Under the pieces are notes generated by a model. That model was given only the letters and a program-made list of their open reading frames with translations. It was not told the DNA's origin and ran no database searches. From assembly GCA_947475795.1 (NCBI GenBank), contig CANJOX010000108.1:1-9382 (forward strand): a stretch of DNA of 9,382 bases. The letters run 5' to 3'. Origin of the DNA: Gemmatimonadota bacterium (GTDB lineage Bacteria; Gemmatimonadota; Gemmatimonadetes; Gemmatimonadales; Gemmatimonadaceae). Position numbers and translations under genes: made by a program. Positions 1 to 6,919 of this stretch are shown here, in pieces. How positions within the stretch are numbered: the stretch's first letter is position 1; every line of letters starts with the position of its first letter.

Positions 1-2345
1 AAGCCGCGACCATGCGTAGCCGCGATCAGTTCGCGGTCACGCGGATGGATCTGCAGGTCGTACACCGGCACGCTCGGCAGATTCGCCATGAAGCGCGACC
101 ACGTGGTGCCACGGTCGATCGACGCGTACACGCCGATGGAGGTGCCCACATACAGCAGATCGCGATTCATCGGGTCTTCACGCACCACGTGCAGGAAGTC
201 ACCCGGGCCGTCAGCCGGCAGGTTGTTCACGATCGACGCAAACGACTTGCCGCCGTCCTTCGAGACGAACAGGTGCGGGCGGAAATCCCCCCAGCGGTGA
301 TTATCGAAGGCCACGTACACGACGTTGGTGTCGAACTTCGACGCCTCGATGCGCGTGACGTACACTTCGCCGCCGTTCGGCAGCCCCTGAATGCGCGACG
401 ATAGATTTTCCCACGTCGCGCCGTCGTTCGACGACTTCCACACGTTGCCGTCGTCGGTACCGGCGTACAGCAGGCCGGGCTTAGCCGGGCTCTCTTCGAG
501 CGCCACGATCGTACCGTACGTCTCGGCGCCGGTGGCATCCAGCGTGATGCCGCCCGTGAGCCGCAGCGCGGTATCGAGCTTGGCCGTGAGGTTCTTCGAG
601 AGATCGGGCGAAATGATGCGCAGATCTTCGCCGCGCTTGGTCGACTTCATCACCTTGTTGCCGGCGAAGTACACCACCGACGGATTGTGCGGCGAGAGGA
701 AGAACGGCGCGTTCCAGTTGTAGCGGATCGAGAGCTCGGTCGAGTCCTTCGCCTGCTGCGCGCGGAGCGCCGCGATGGCGGTGTTCTGCAGCTTGGTCGC
801 GGCCACGAGCGGGTTGCCGCGCACCGTCGCGATCGAGTCTTCCCACTGCTTGTACAGCGCCTGCCACGTGGGCTTGGCGAAGTTCATGCGCTCGCCGGTC
901 TTGAGGTTCAGGCGCGAGGCGTTGCCCCCCTGCGATTCGCCGTACACCACGTTCGGATCGGTCGGGTCCATCGCGGCGTAGAAGCCGTCGCCGCCGGCGA
1001 TCGTGAACCAGTACCCCAGGCTCGTGGTCGGCGTGCGACGCTTGCTCGGGCCACACCAGGTGCCGTTGTCCTGCGCACCGCCGCAGATGTTGTACGGCAC
1101 GGCCATGTCGTAGGCCACTTCGTAGAACTGTGCCACGGGAATATTCTGTCCCTGCACGAAGTTGCCGCCCTTGTCGAACGTGATGGCGACGCCACCGTCA
1201 TTCGCAACGACCCAACGCTCCGGGTCCGTGGGGTCGATCCAGATGCCGTGCGTGTCGATGTGCACGCCATTGGCTGTCGTGCGGTTCGTCTTGCCGCCGT
1301 CTTCCGACATCTGCAGGTCGGTGCTCGAGAAGTACACGCGGTCCGGGTTCTTCGGATCGCTGCGCACCTGCGAGTAATAGAACGGACGCACGTTGTAGTT
1401 GTTCATCTGCGCCCACGTGGCGCCGCCGTCGGTGCTCTTCCAGAGCCCGTTGTTCTTCGGGCTGCGCTCACCGACGATCGGGCCGGTCGCGTTGGCGGCC
1501 GCTTCGATCATCATGTACATCACGCTCGGATTGGACGCGTTGATGTCGAGCGTCATGCGCCCCTTCTGTCCGGCGGGGAATCCGCCGCCCTTCACTTCCG
1601 CCCACGTGGTGCCGCCGTCGGTGCTCTTCCAGAGCGCCGAGCCGGGGCCGCCGCTGAACAGCGAGTACGGCGTGCGACGCCGCTCCCAGCTGGTGGCGAA
1701 CACGACGTTCGGGTCCTTCGGGTGAATCGCCACGTCGATCATGCCCGCCTTGTCGCTCACGAACTTCACCAGCTGCCACGACGTGCCGCCGTCGGTGGTC
1801 TTGTACAGGCCGCGTTCCGGGCTGGAGCGCCACGCCGCGCCGAGCGCCGCCACGTACACCACATTCGGGTTACTCGGGTGCACCGCGATGCGACCGATGT
1901 GCTCGGTCTTCTCGAGTCCCTTCGCGTTCCACGTGATGCCGCCGTCGGTGGACTTGAAAATCCCGCCGCCCGGCTCGATCGAGTTGCGCGAGTTCGGCTC
2001 ACCGGTGCCGGCCCAGACCTGCTGGGTATCCGACGGCGCGATGGCGAGCATCCCCATCGAAATCACGCGCTTGTCGTCGAACACCGGGCGCCACGTGGTG
2101 CCGTTGTTGGTGGTCTTCCAGATGCCACCGCCGGCCGCCGCGGCAAAGAGCGTCTTGGAGGGGCCCGGGATGCCGACGACGTCGGACATGCGGCCCATGA
2201 AGTTGGCCGGGCCGACCGTGCGCCAGCGCATACCGGCCACGGCGGCGGAGTCGAGCGACTGAGCGCCCAGCTCGGGGGCGCCCAGCGACGGGGCCCCCAG
2301 CAGCACGCTGCCAGCCAGCCAGGTGAGGGATCGAATTCGTGACAT
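1..2345 (-). CDS. Exported Asp-box (BNR) repeat beta-propeller protein, sortilin/VPS10-like 'glycosyl hydrolase' family; C-terminus beyond the left edge
   Basis: Reading the minus strand from the ATG at 2345 gives 781 codons without a stop, so the gene is open at the window edge. Residues 1-29 form a signal peptide (MSR, hydrophobic LTWLAGSVLLGA, likely cleavage after GAQ), placing the protein outside the cytoplasm. At least eight Asp-boxes of the form S/T-x-D-x-G-x-T/S-W are visible near residues 78, 132, 183, 241, 304, 638, 695 and 742, with a degenerate one at 347. Between them are the usual 'HPsnPnvvY' strands. A CGGAQDNGTWCG segment (421-432) is typical of the family, and its two cysteines could form a disulfide. 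The last visible residues, ATHGRG, match the conserved block before the C-terminal part. Family members are often annotated as glycosyl hydrolases, but no sialidase catalytic set is evident; a binding or scaffold propeller is equally likely. Relatives are about 1,000 residues, so perhaps a quarter is missing. No Shine-Dalgarno site precedes the ATG. Confidence 0.93.
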   Translation of the reverse strand, partial: MSRIRSLTWLAGSVLLGAPSLGAPELGAQSLDSAAVAGMRWRTVGPANFMGRMSDVVGIPGPSKTLFAAAAGGGIWKTTNNGTTWRPVFDDKRVISMGMLAIAPSDTQQVWAGTGEPNSRNSIEPGGGIFKSTDGGITWNAKGLEKTEHIGRIAVHPSNPNVVYVAALGAAWRSSPERGLYKTTDGGTSWQLVKFVSDKAGMIDVAIHPKDPNVVFATSWERRRTPYSLFSGGPGSALWKSTDGGTTWAEVKGGGFPAGQKGRMTLDINASNPSVMYMMIEAAANATGPIVGERSPKNNGLWKSTDGGATWAQMNNYNVRPFYYSQVRSDPKNPDRVYFSSTDLQMSEDGGKTNRTTANGVHIDTHGIWIDPTDPERWVVANDGGVAITFDKGGNFVQGQNIPVAQFYEVAYDMAVPYNICGGAQDNGTWCGPSKRRTPTTSLGYWFTIAGGDGFYAAMDPTDPNVVYGESQGGNASRLNLKTGERMNFAKPTWQALYKQWEDSIATVRGNPLVAATKLQNTAIAALRAQQAKDSTELSIRYNWNAPFFLSPHNPSVVYFAGNKVMKSTKRGEDLRIISPDLSKNLTAKLDTALRLTGGITLDATGAETYGTIVALEESPAKPGLLYAGTDDGNVWKSSNDGATWENLSSRIQGLPNGGEVYVTRIEASKFDTNVVYVAFDNHRWGDFRPHLFVSKDGGKSFASIVNNLPADGPGDFLHVVREDPMNRDLLYVGTSIGVYASIDRGTTWSRFMANLPSVPVYDLQIHPRDRELIAATHGRG

Positions 2346-2417
2346 AGGGGAACGGTGGGGGGAGTTTGTACGACCTGCCATATGGAGAACGTACGACCAC
2401 CGCTACACGTTTAGCCA
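2346..2417. promoter_or_regulatory. Divergent promoter/operator region between the Asp-box protein and the alcohol dehydrogenase
   Basis: These 72 bp separate two divergently transcribed genes and should hold both promoters. The 8-mer GTACGACC occurs at 2368-2375 and again at 2391-2398, 23 bp apart (about two helical turns). The perfect palindrome CCATATGG lies between the copies at 2378-2385. No convincing -35/-10 pair or ribosome binding site was found for either gene, so one or both transcripts may have very short or no leaders. The repeat arrangement fits a regulator site, but this is inference. Confidence 0.4.
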
Positions 2418-3470
2418 ATGCTCCCTGCCCTCGGCCTTGCCGCCTTCGACGCAACCTCCCCACTGGCACCGTGGCGCTTCACGCGCCGCGCGCCCGGCCC
2501 GCGGGATGTGCAAATCCGTATCCTGTTCTGTGGCATCTGCCACTCCGATCTGCACACCGTGCGCGGGCACTGGGGGCCGGTCGCGTACCCGCTGGTGCCC
2601 GGCCACGAAATCGTGGGGCGCGTGGTGGCCACGGGCGCCGACGTCACGCGCTGGCGCGAGGGGGACCTGGTGGGGGTCGGCTGCATCGTCGACAGCTGCC
2701 GCACCTGCCCCTCCTGCGCGGAGGGGCTGGAGCAGTATTGCGAGGAGGGGATGACCGACACCTATGCCTCGCCCGATCGCGACACGGGGCTTCCCACGCA
2801 GGGGGGCTATGCCGACGTGATCGTCGTCGACGACCGCTTTGTGCTGCGCATCCCGCCCGGACTGGACCCGGCGGGCGCCGCGCCGCTGCTGTGTGCCGGG
2901 ATCACCACCTACTCCCCGCTGCGCCACTGGGCGGTGGGGCCCGGAAGCCGCGTCGGCGTGGTCGGCATCGGCGGTTTGGGGCACATGGCGGTGAAGCTCG
3001 CCGCCGCCATGGGGGCCCACGTGGTCGTGCTCACCACCTCGCCGGACAAAGTGGCCGACGCCCGGCGTCTCGGCGCGCATGACGTCGTGCTCTCCACCGA
3101 CCGTGACGCGATGACGGCGCAGAAAAACTCGCTGGACCTCATCCTCGATACCGTCAGCGCGTCGCACGACCTCCGGCCGGCGTTCGCCCTGCTGCGGCGC
3201 GACGGGGCCCTGTGCATGCTCGGCGCCTCGCCGGAGCCGCACCGTGCGCCGTCCACGTCCTCGTTCATCATGAAGCGGAAGACGCTGGCCGGCTCACTCA
3301 TCGGCGGCATTCCGGAAACGCAGGCAATGCTCGACTTCTGTGCCGCGCATCACATCGTGGCCGACATCGAGCTGATCCCGGCTTCGGCCGTCAACGAGGC
3401 CTACGAGCGGATGCTCAGGTCGGACGTGAAGTACCGGTTCGTGATCGACCTCGGTACACTACACGGCTGA
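2418..3470 (+). CDS. Zinc-dependent, probably NADP(H)-using alcohol dehydrogenase (YahK/cinnamyl alcohol dehydrogenase-like, MDR superfamily)
   Basis: This 350-residue cytosolic enzyme should interconvert aldehydes and primary alcohols. The catalytic zinc ligands are C41 (in CGICHSDLH), H63 (PGHEIVG) and C159 (LLCAG). The structural zinc site is the complete set C94, C97, C100 and C108 in SCRTCPSC...YC. The Rossmann motif GIGGLGHMAVKLA starts at residue 183. The TTSPDK segment after the second beta strand (206-211), in place of an acidic residue, favours NADPH in this subfamily. Length and N-terminus match YahK-type proteins (about 350 residues). The ATG at 2418 is the first possible start because an in-frame TAG lies at 2412-2414. 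No Shine-Dalgarno site is seen. The gene appears monocistronic, with a GC hairpin just after the stop. The likely job is aldehyde detoxification or broad-range aldehyde reduction; the true substrate cannot be read from sequence. Confidence 0.95.
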   Translation: MLPALGLAAFDATSPLAPWRFTRRAPGPRDVQIRILFCGICHSDLHTVRGHWGPVAYPLVPGHEIVGRVVATGADVTRWREGDLVGVGCIVDSCRTCPSCAEGLEQYCEEGMTDTYASPDRDTGLPTQGGYADVIVVDDRFVLRIPPGLDPAGAAPLLCAGITTYSPLRHWAVGPGSRVGVVGIGGLGHMAVKLAAAMGAHVVVLTTSPDKVADARRLGAHDVVLSTDRDAMTAQKNSLDLILDTVSASHDLRPAFALLRRDGALCMLGASPEPHRAPSTSSFIMKRKTLAGSLIGGIPETQAMLDFCAAHHIVADIELIPASAVNEAYERMLRSDVKYRFVIDLGTLHG

Positions 3471-3478
3471 CCCCGCCA

Positions 3479-3500
3479 CGGCCCGTCTGTCGGCGGGCCG
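3479..3500 (+). terminator. GC-rich hairpin after the alcohol dehydrogenase, possible terminator
   Basis: CGGCCCG (3479-3485) and CGGGCCG (3494-3500) form a perfect 7-bp stem with an 8-base loop, starting 9 bases after the dehydrogenase stop. No T-tract follows, so intrinsic termination is uncertain. It may only stabilise the 3' end or slow the polymerase before the GAF gene. Confidence 0.35.
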
Positions 3501-3538
3501 CCCTCGGGCACGTCCTCGCGCTCACACCGTCTCCCGCC

Positions 3539-4114
3539 ATGTCCCAGCCTGATACTCCGGCGCATGATCCGCACGCCGTGCCGAGCCTGTCCGAGGCGAA
3601 CATCGACGCGGTCATCCGGCAGCGGGACCGGCTGCAGGACATCGCGGATCTGGGGCTAGCCACCGCCGAGACCGACGCAATCCTGCAGGAGATCTGCACG
3701 CAGGCGGCCGAGGCACTGTCGCTGCCCATCGGGCTGGTCACGGTGGTGCTCGACGAAGCGCAGCACTTTGCCGCGCGGCACGGGCTCGACGGCTGGATGG
3801 ACGAGGCCAGCGGGACGCCGGTGGAGTGGGCCTTCTGCCGCTATTCCGTTGCCACCGGTGAAGCCTTCGTGGTGCAGGATGCCGCCACGCATCCGTTGGT
3901 GCAGCACAACCCGCTGTTCACGGCGGACGGGCTGCGCTGCTACGCCGGCATCCCGCTCATCTCCTCGCGCGGCTTCGCCCTCGGGTCGCTGTGCGTGGCG
4001 GGCACCGAAGCCCGCGAGTTCTCCCTCGCCGATCTCGACCAACTGCGGGCCTTTGCCGCGGCGGCGATTGCCCGCATCGAATCACGGCGGCGTTCCGGCA
4101 CCGGGCCACAGTGA
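3539..4114 (+). CDS. Stand-alone GAF-domain sensor protein
   Basis: This is a 191-residue soluble protein made almost entirely of one GAF domain. Residues 1-20 are a short polar lead, 21-60 are helical (RQRDRLQDIADLGLATAETDAILQ), and about 45-181 are the GAF fold. Family-typical blocks include FCRYSVATGEAFVVQDA (99-115), H118, the CYAGIPL strand (134-140) and GFALGSLCVAG (145-155). These resemble the N-terminal GAF sensors of histidine kinases and diguanylate cyclases, but no kinase, GGDEF, phosphatase or DNA-binding domain follows, so any output must come from a partner. The ligand is unknown; C100, C134 and C152 are visible cysteines but no heme or bilin motif is evident. The ATG at 3539 is chosen because the homology starts soon after it. 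No Shine-Dalgarno site is present. Its stop lies within a GTGA overlapping a possible GTG start of the next gene. Confidence 0.85.
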   Translation: MSQPDTPAHDPHAVPSLSEANIDAVIRQRDRLQDIADLGLATAETDAILQEICTQAAEALSLPIGLVTVVLDEAQHFAARHGLDGWMDEASGTPVEWAFCRYSVATGEAFVVQDAATHPLVQHNPLFTADGLRCYAGIPLISSRGFALGSLCVAGTEAREFSLADLDQLRAFAAAAIARIESRRRSGTGPQ

Positions 4115-4185
4115 CGCCCGGGGACCGCGCGGCACCCGCCGCCTTTGTCGCATCGCACCCGCTGCCCAAACCCACCCACGCGACC

Positions 4186-4440
4186 ATGCTGGTGTCGCTG
4201 GCCCGCTACCTCGGGACGGACGAGGCCATGGAGGCCTGGGAGACCGCGTGTCGGCACACCGGCGTCGATCCCGACGTCGCTGAGACGTCGCCGGAGGAGC
4301 TGCTACGCGTGGTGGGAGCGCTGGACATCGCCGACAGTCTGGTGGCGACCTGTGCGGCCAGTCTGCGCATCCGGCTCATGAGCTACATCCTCGTGACCGA
4401 TCTCGGCGTCAACGATCTGGGCCGGTCACCGGCGTCGTAG
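4186..4440 (+). CDS. Small unrecognised helical protein downstream of the GAF protein
   Basis: I do not recognise this family. From the ATG at 4186 it is 84 residues, rich in Leu, Ala and acidic residues, and looks mostly alpha-helical: an opening helix around MLVSLARYLG and DEAMEAWETACRHTG, then an SPEELLRVVGALD helix and an ASLRIRLMSYIL helix. There is no signal peptide or transmembrane segment. An in-frame GTG at 4111 overlaps the GAF-gene stop (GTGA) and would add 25 residues rich in Pro, Ala and His with no obvious structure. The GTG start implies translational coupling; the ATG start leaves a 71-bp gap. Neither has a Shine-Dalgarno site. The codons keep a G/C-rich third position like the neighbours, and the fold looks plausible, so I treat it as a real gene. 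The neighbouring GAF protein is its most likely functional partner. Confidence 0.6.
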   Translation: MLVSLARYLGTDEAMEAWETACRHTGVDPDVAETSPEELLRVVGALDIADSLVATCAASLRIRLMSYILVTDLGVNDLGRSPAS

Positions 4441-4450
4441 CGCGCCGGTG
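4427..4450. terminator. Inverted repeat at the convergent gene ends, candidate bidirectional terminator
   Basis: CACCGGCG (4427-4434) and CGCCGGTG (4443-4450) form a perfect 8-bp stem around an 8-base loop. The loop contains the TAG stop of the small helical protein. The structure sits just before the stop of the opposing CotH-like gene, so either strand could use it to end transcription. There is no T-run on either side, so the call rests on position and symmetry. Confidence 0.35.
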
Positions 4451-4461
4451 TCATCGGGCGG

Positions 4462-5613
4462 TCACTTCACGCAGTCGGTGTACAGATTGCGCTGCGCGTC
4501 CTTCGGGGTGGCGATGTTGGCGTAGAAGTCGTCGAAGTAGCCGATCGTCTGCTTCACCTTGGCGGCCGGGAGCAGCTGGCCGATCTCGTCGCGATACAAC
4601 GCCGAGAGCGCTTCCCGCTTGGCCACGAACAGCGCGAGCGCCTGGGGATATGCCGCCTGGTGCGCGCAGTAACCGCGGAACTGGCGGTCACGCACCCGCG
4701 TGACGCGCAGCGACGGATCGACACCCGCGTAGGTGGCGTTGATCACCCCGGCGAAATCGAAGTCGTACGACACCGGCAGATTGCGGCCGTCCGGCAGGGC
4801 GACCACTTCGCCGTTGTGCAGCCCGGCGTACGAGAAGTCGGTGTTCCCGATGAAGTACTGGAACACGAAGGCGATCGCGGATGCCGCCGGATCGAGGTCG
4901 TCCGGCCCCGCGCCCTTCTGCTCCAGAATCGCGCCGCCGGCGCGGCGCGCCACATGCGCCGGGTCCTCCACGAGGAACGAGTAGCGCGTGACCTCGACCT
5001 TGCCCGTGGCGCTGTCGGCGTACGACATCTGCACGATCCGCACCTTGTGACTCACGTCGGTGAGCAGCCGGTTCATGCGGTAGATCTGCGCCTCCTGCAG
5101 CACGTACTGCTCGTAGGCATCCTGATTGCGACAGTACGTCACCAGCTTGGGCTCGTCGATCTCCGCAAACAGCGTGCCCTTGCCGGCCTTGTCCCCCACC
5201 TTGATGCGAATGGGCGGATAGTCGCAGTGCTTGAGCCGCCACACACCGCGCGTCTTGATGCGCACGGGCAGCGTGACCGTCTTGCCGTCGGTGCCGGCGT
5301 ACGAGAGCGTCGCGGCGCGCCACGGCGCATCCGCCAGCTTGTCCTTCTTGATCTGCTTGATGTTGGTCGTGAGCGTGACCGCCAGCGGCGTCTCGCTCGC
5401 GAACAACGGTGGCGCCGGCATCTTCTTCGGCTTTTGCGGCCCATCGGCTTTGGCGCTGTCCGCCGCTTTCGGGGCTTTGGCCGTTTTCGGCGCCTTCGCC
5501 TTTTTCGATGAGGCCCCCGTGTCCTGCGCCCCGCCGACCGATGCGTCGCCTGCCAACACGCCGGCAGCGAGCACGAGTCCGGCGAGCACCCGCCATCCGC
5601 GTTCCATCATCAT
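4462..5613 (-). CDS. Exported CotH-kinase-like protein with Lys/Ala/Pro-rich linker
   Basis: This 383-residue protein starts at the first of three consecutive ATGs (5613, 5610, 5607). A GGGAG at 5622-5618 lies 4, 7 and 10 bases upstream of them, so the second ATG may be the one used. Residues 1-30 form a signal peptide (hydrophobic VLAGLVLAAGVLAG, likely cleavage after GGAQ). Residues 36-66 are a low-complexity Lys/Ala/Pro tract. The rest resembles distant CotH relatives: RIKTRGVWRLKHCDYPP (118-134), a helix with E174 in LQEAQIYRMNR, YSFLVED (211-217), GNTDFS (256-261), HN (266-267) and YDFDF (283-287). The GNTD and DFD blocks sit where kinase-like folds keep catalytic and metal-binding residues; I infer this and have not aligned it. 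The mature part has four cysteines (130, 161, 316, 381), which would allow disulfides outside the cytoplasm. It lies 41 bp downstream of a DUF4956 gene on the same strand, a pairing I recall from other genomes. Its substrate is unknown. Confidence 0.72.
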   Translation of the reverse strand: MMMERGWRVLAGLVLAAGVLAGDASVGGAQDTGASSKKAKAPKTAKAPKAADSAKADGPQKPKKMPAPPLFASETPLAVTLTTNIKQIKKDKLADAPWRAATLSYAGTDGKTVTLPVRIKTRGVWRLKHCDYPPIRIKVGDKAGKGTLFAEIDEPKLVTYCRNQDAYEQYVLQEAQIYRMNRLLTDVSHKVRIVQMSYADSATGKVEVTRYSFLVEDPAHVARRAGGAILEQKGAGPDDLDPAASAIAFVFQYFIGNTDFSYAGLHNGEVVALPDGRNLPVSYDFDFAGVINATYAGVDPSLRVTRVRDRQFRGYCAHQAAYPQALALFVAKREALSALYRDEIGQLLPAAKVKQTIGYFDDFYANIATPKDAQRNLYTDCVK

Positions 5614-5654
5614 GCCACTCCCGAAAAAGATGCGCCCGGCCGCCCCATGCGGCG

Positions 5655-6686
5655 TCAACTCAGCTCCGCACTGACCACCTGCGACGACCCCGCGGCCCGC
5701 ACGAGCGCGAGCAACTCCTCCGGACTGGTCTTCTTGCGCAGCTGGATGCGGTACTCCACCACCGAGGCGCCGTCTTCCGTCAGCAGACCGCCGAAGCGCC
5801 ACTGCTTCGTGAACTCCTGCAGGCGCGGCTCGAGCACGCGGCGCAGCGCCGTTGCATCCGGCGTCTGCACCCGGAGAATCCGCTCTTCCGGCACGACCGG
5901 CATGTCGTCGGTCTCGTTGTTGACCTGCGCGCGCTTCCACGCCCGCTCGGCCACCCCTTCGAGCTGCTCGCGCGTCATGTTCTTGAGCACTTCGTCATCG
6001 ACCCGCGCCACGAACGTGCCGGTGCGCGCGAGCTGCTTGGCGCGGCTCAAACGACGTTCGGCGATGCGGCCATCCATCTCCGTGGGGGCGCTGCCGAAGT
6101 CCACGAACCAGAGCACGAGCGTCACGACGTTGAAGATGATCGACAGCACGGCCGCCACCGGCAGGTTGACCGCCGACGACAGCCCGATCGCCGTGGCCAG
6201 AAACACGTACACGGCGTCCTTGCTGTCATCGAGCGTGTTGCGGAACCGCACGGCCGCCACGATCCCGGCCAGACTGAAGGCGAGCGCCAGCGACGACTTC
6301 ACGAGCAACACAATCCCCGCCACGACGGTGGGGAGAATCACCAGCAGCTGCACGACCGACTGCTGATACCCGCGCTTGGCCCGCGTGAGCAGATAGATCC
6401 ACGCCACCGGCAGCGACAGCAGCACCGCCGCGATCATCGCCACCGCCACCGTGATCGCCAGCGACACTTCGTCGAGCGGAGCGGCCTGCGCCGCCTGCCG
6501 GTCGATCTCGCTCCCCTTCCCCATCAGCGCCTCGAGCGACGCCGGGACCGCGTTGGCGTCGTGCGGCAGAAAGCGCCAGAGCAGCGTCGCGATCGAGATC
6601 AGCACGACGTAGTACACCACCACCCGCAGCAGCACGCGCGTGCCGGCATCAGCCCGTTTCAGGGACCCTTTGGTGGCGGTGGTCAT
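5655..6686 (-). CDS. DUF4956-domain integral membrane protein
   Basis: This 343-residue inner-membrane protein has hydrophobic segments near residues 20-40, 74-101, 110-129, 133-147, 157-172 and 175-195. The family signature is the segment FSLAGIVAAVRFR (137-149) followed by N150, T151 and DDSKDAVYVFLA. Residues about 200-343 form a soluble C-terminal domain with charged helices (RIAERRLSRAKQL) and a mixed alpha/beta end. The molecular function of DUF4956 is not established. I recall these genes beside CotH-like genes and VTC-type polyphosphate polymerase genes, which suggests a role with envelope or polyphosphate-related enzymes. Here it is the first gene of a two-gene operon with the CotH-like gene 41 bp downstream. 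The ATG at 6686 is supported by the basic, polar lead (MTTATKGSLKRADAGTR) before the first membrane helix. No clear Shine-Dalgarno site is seen. No VTC gene is in the window. Confidence 0.88.
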   Translation of the reverse strand: MTTATKGSLKRADAGTRVLLRVVVYYVVLISIATLLWRFLPHDANAVPASLEALMGKGSEIDRQAAQAAPLDEVSLAITVAVAMIAAVLLSLPVAWIYLLTRAKRGYQQSVVQLLVILPTVVAGIVLLVKSSLALAFSLAGIVAAVRFRNTLDDSKDAVYVFLATAIGLSSAVNLPVAAVLSIIFNVVTLVLWFVDFGSAPTEMDGRIAERRLSRAKQLARTGTFVARVDDEVLKNMTREQLEGVAERAWKRAQVNNETDDMPVVPEERILRVQTPDATALRRVLEPRLQEFTKQWRFGGLLTEDGASVVEYRIQLRKKTSPEELLALVRAAGSSQVVSAELS

Positions 6687-6914
6687 GGCCAGGCACCGAT
6701 GACGATGCGCACGTGGTCAATCCGACGGTTTGGCACGCGGGGGGAGGGCTGGGGTATCGGCCGGCAAGACCGGCGCCGGAACGGCGACGTGCCGAAACGT
6801 CTCGGGTCAGTATCGTGCCGAATGCCCGTCCGCGCTACCAACCCCGCCGCCCACGGCGGCGCACGCACCATCTGCGGCTTGCCGCACCCTCCCCGCCACC
6901 TCACATTCGCCCGT
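6687..6914. promoter_or_regulatory. Divergent intergenic region between the DUF4956 operon and the phosphatase operon
   Basis: These 228 bp should hold the promoters for both operons. The 9-mer CGTGCCGAA occurs at 6788-6796 and 6814-6822, 26 bp apart, and a looser inverted copy (TTTGGCACG) lies at 6729-6737. Small GC hairpins are also present: CCGCCG/CGGCGG at 6844-6859 with a 4-base loop, and GCCGG/CCGGC at 6760-6774 with a 5-base loop. I found no convincing -35/-10 pair for the minus-strand operon and no Pho-box-like repeat. A minus-strand reading frame crosses the gap, but its composition is arginine- and proline-rich and unlike a protein. Confidence 0.45.
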
Positions 6915-6919
6915 ATGAT
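6914..6919 (+). promoter_or_regulatory. Possible -10 element for a leaderless phosphatase transcript
   Basis: TATGAT matches five of six bases of the TATAAT consensus. It ends 7 bases before the ATG at 6927, so transcription could start on that ATG. No -35 hexamer is visible at 16-18 bp upstream and no extended -10 TG is present, so the call is weak. Confidence 0.2.

Noticed and set aside
687..2342. Long plus-strand open frame (551 codons) antisense to the Asp-box gene
   Set aside because: It is rich in His, Arg, Val and Ala and has no recognisable domain. The minus-strand reading gives signal peptide, Asp-boxes and family motifs throughout, so this is a GC-bias shadow.
2403..3242. Minus-strand open frame antisense to the alcohol dehydrogenase
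   Set aside because: No domain is recognisable, and the plus-strand protein has all zinc and cofactor motifs.
5614..5940. Upstream extension of the CotH-like gene to 5940
   Set aside because: The frame is open, but it overlaps the 3' part of the DUF4956 gene, is Arg/Ala-rich, and would bury the signal peptide that begins at 5613.
5409..6914. Plus-strand open frame upstream of, and in frame with, the phosphatase
   Set aside because: It runs antisense through the CotH-like and DUF4956 genes and is Arg/His/Gln-rich. The signal peptide at 6915 marks the true phosphatase start, so a 1,036-residue fusion is not credible.
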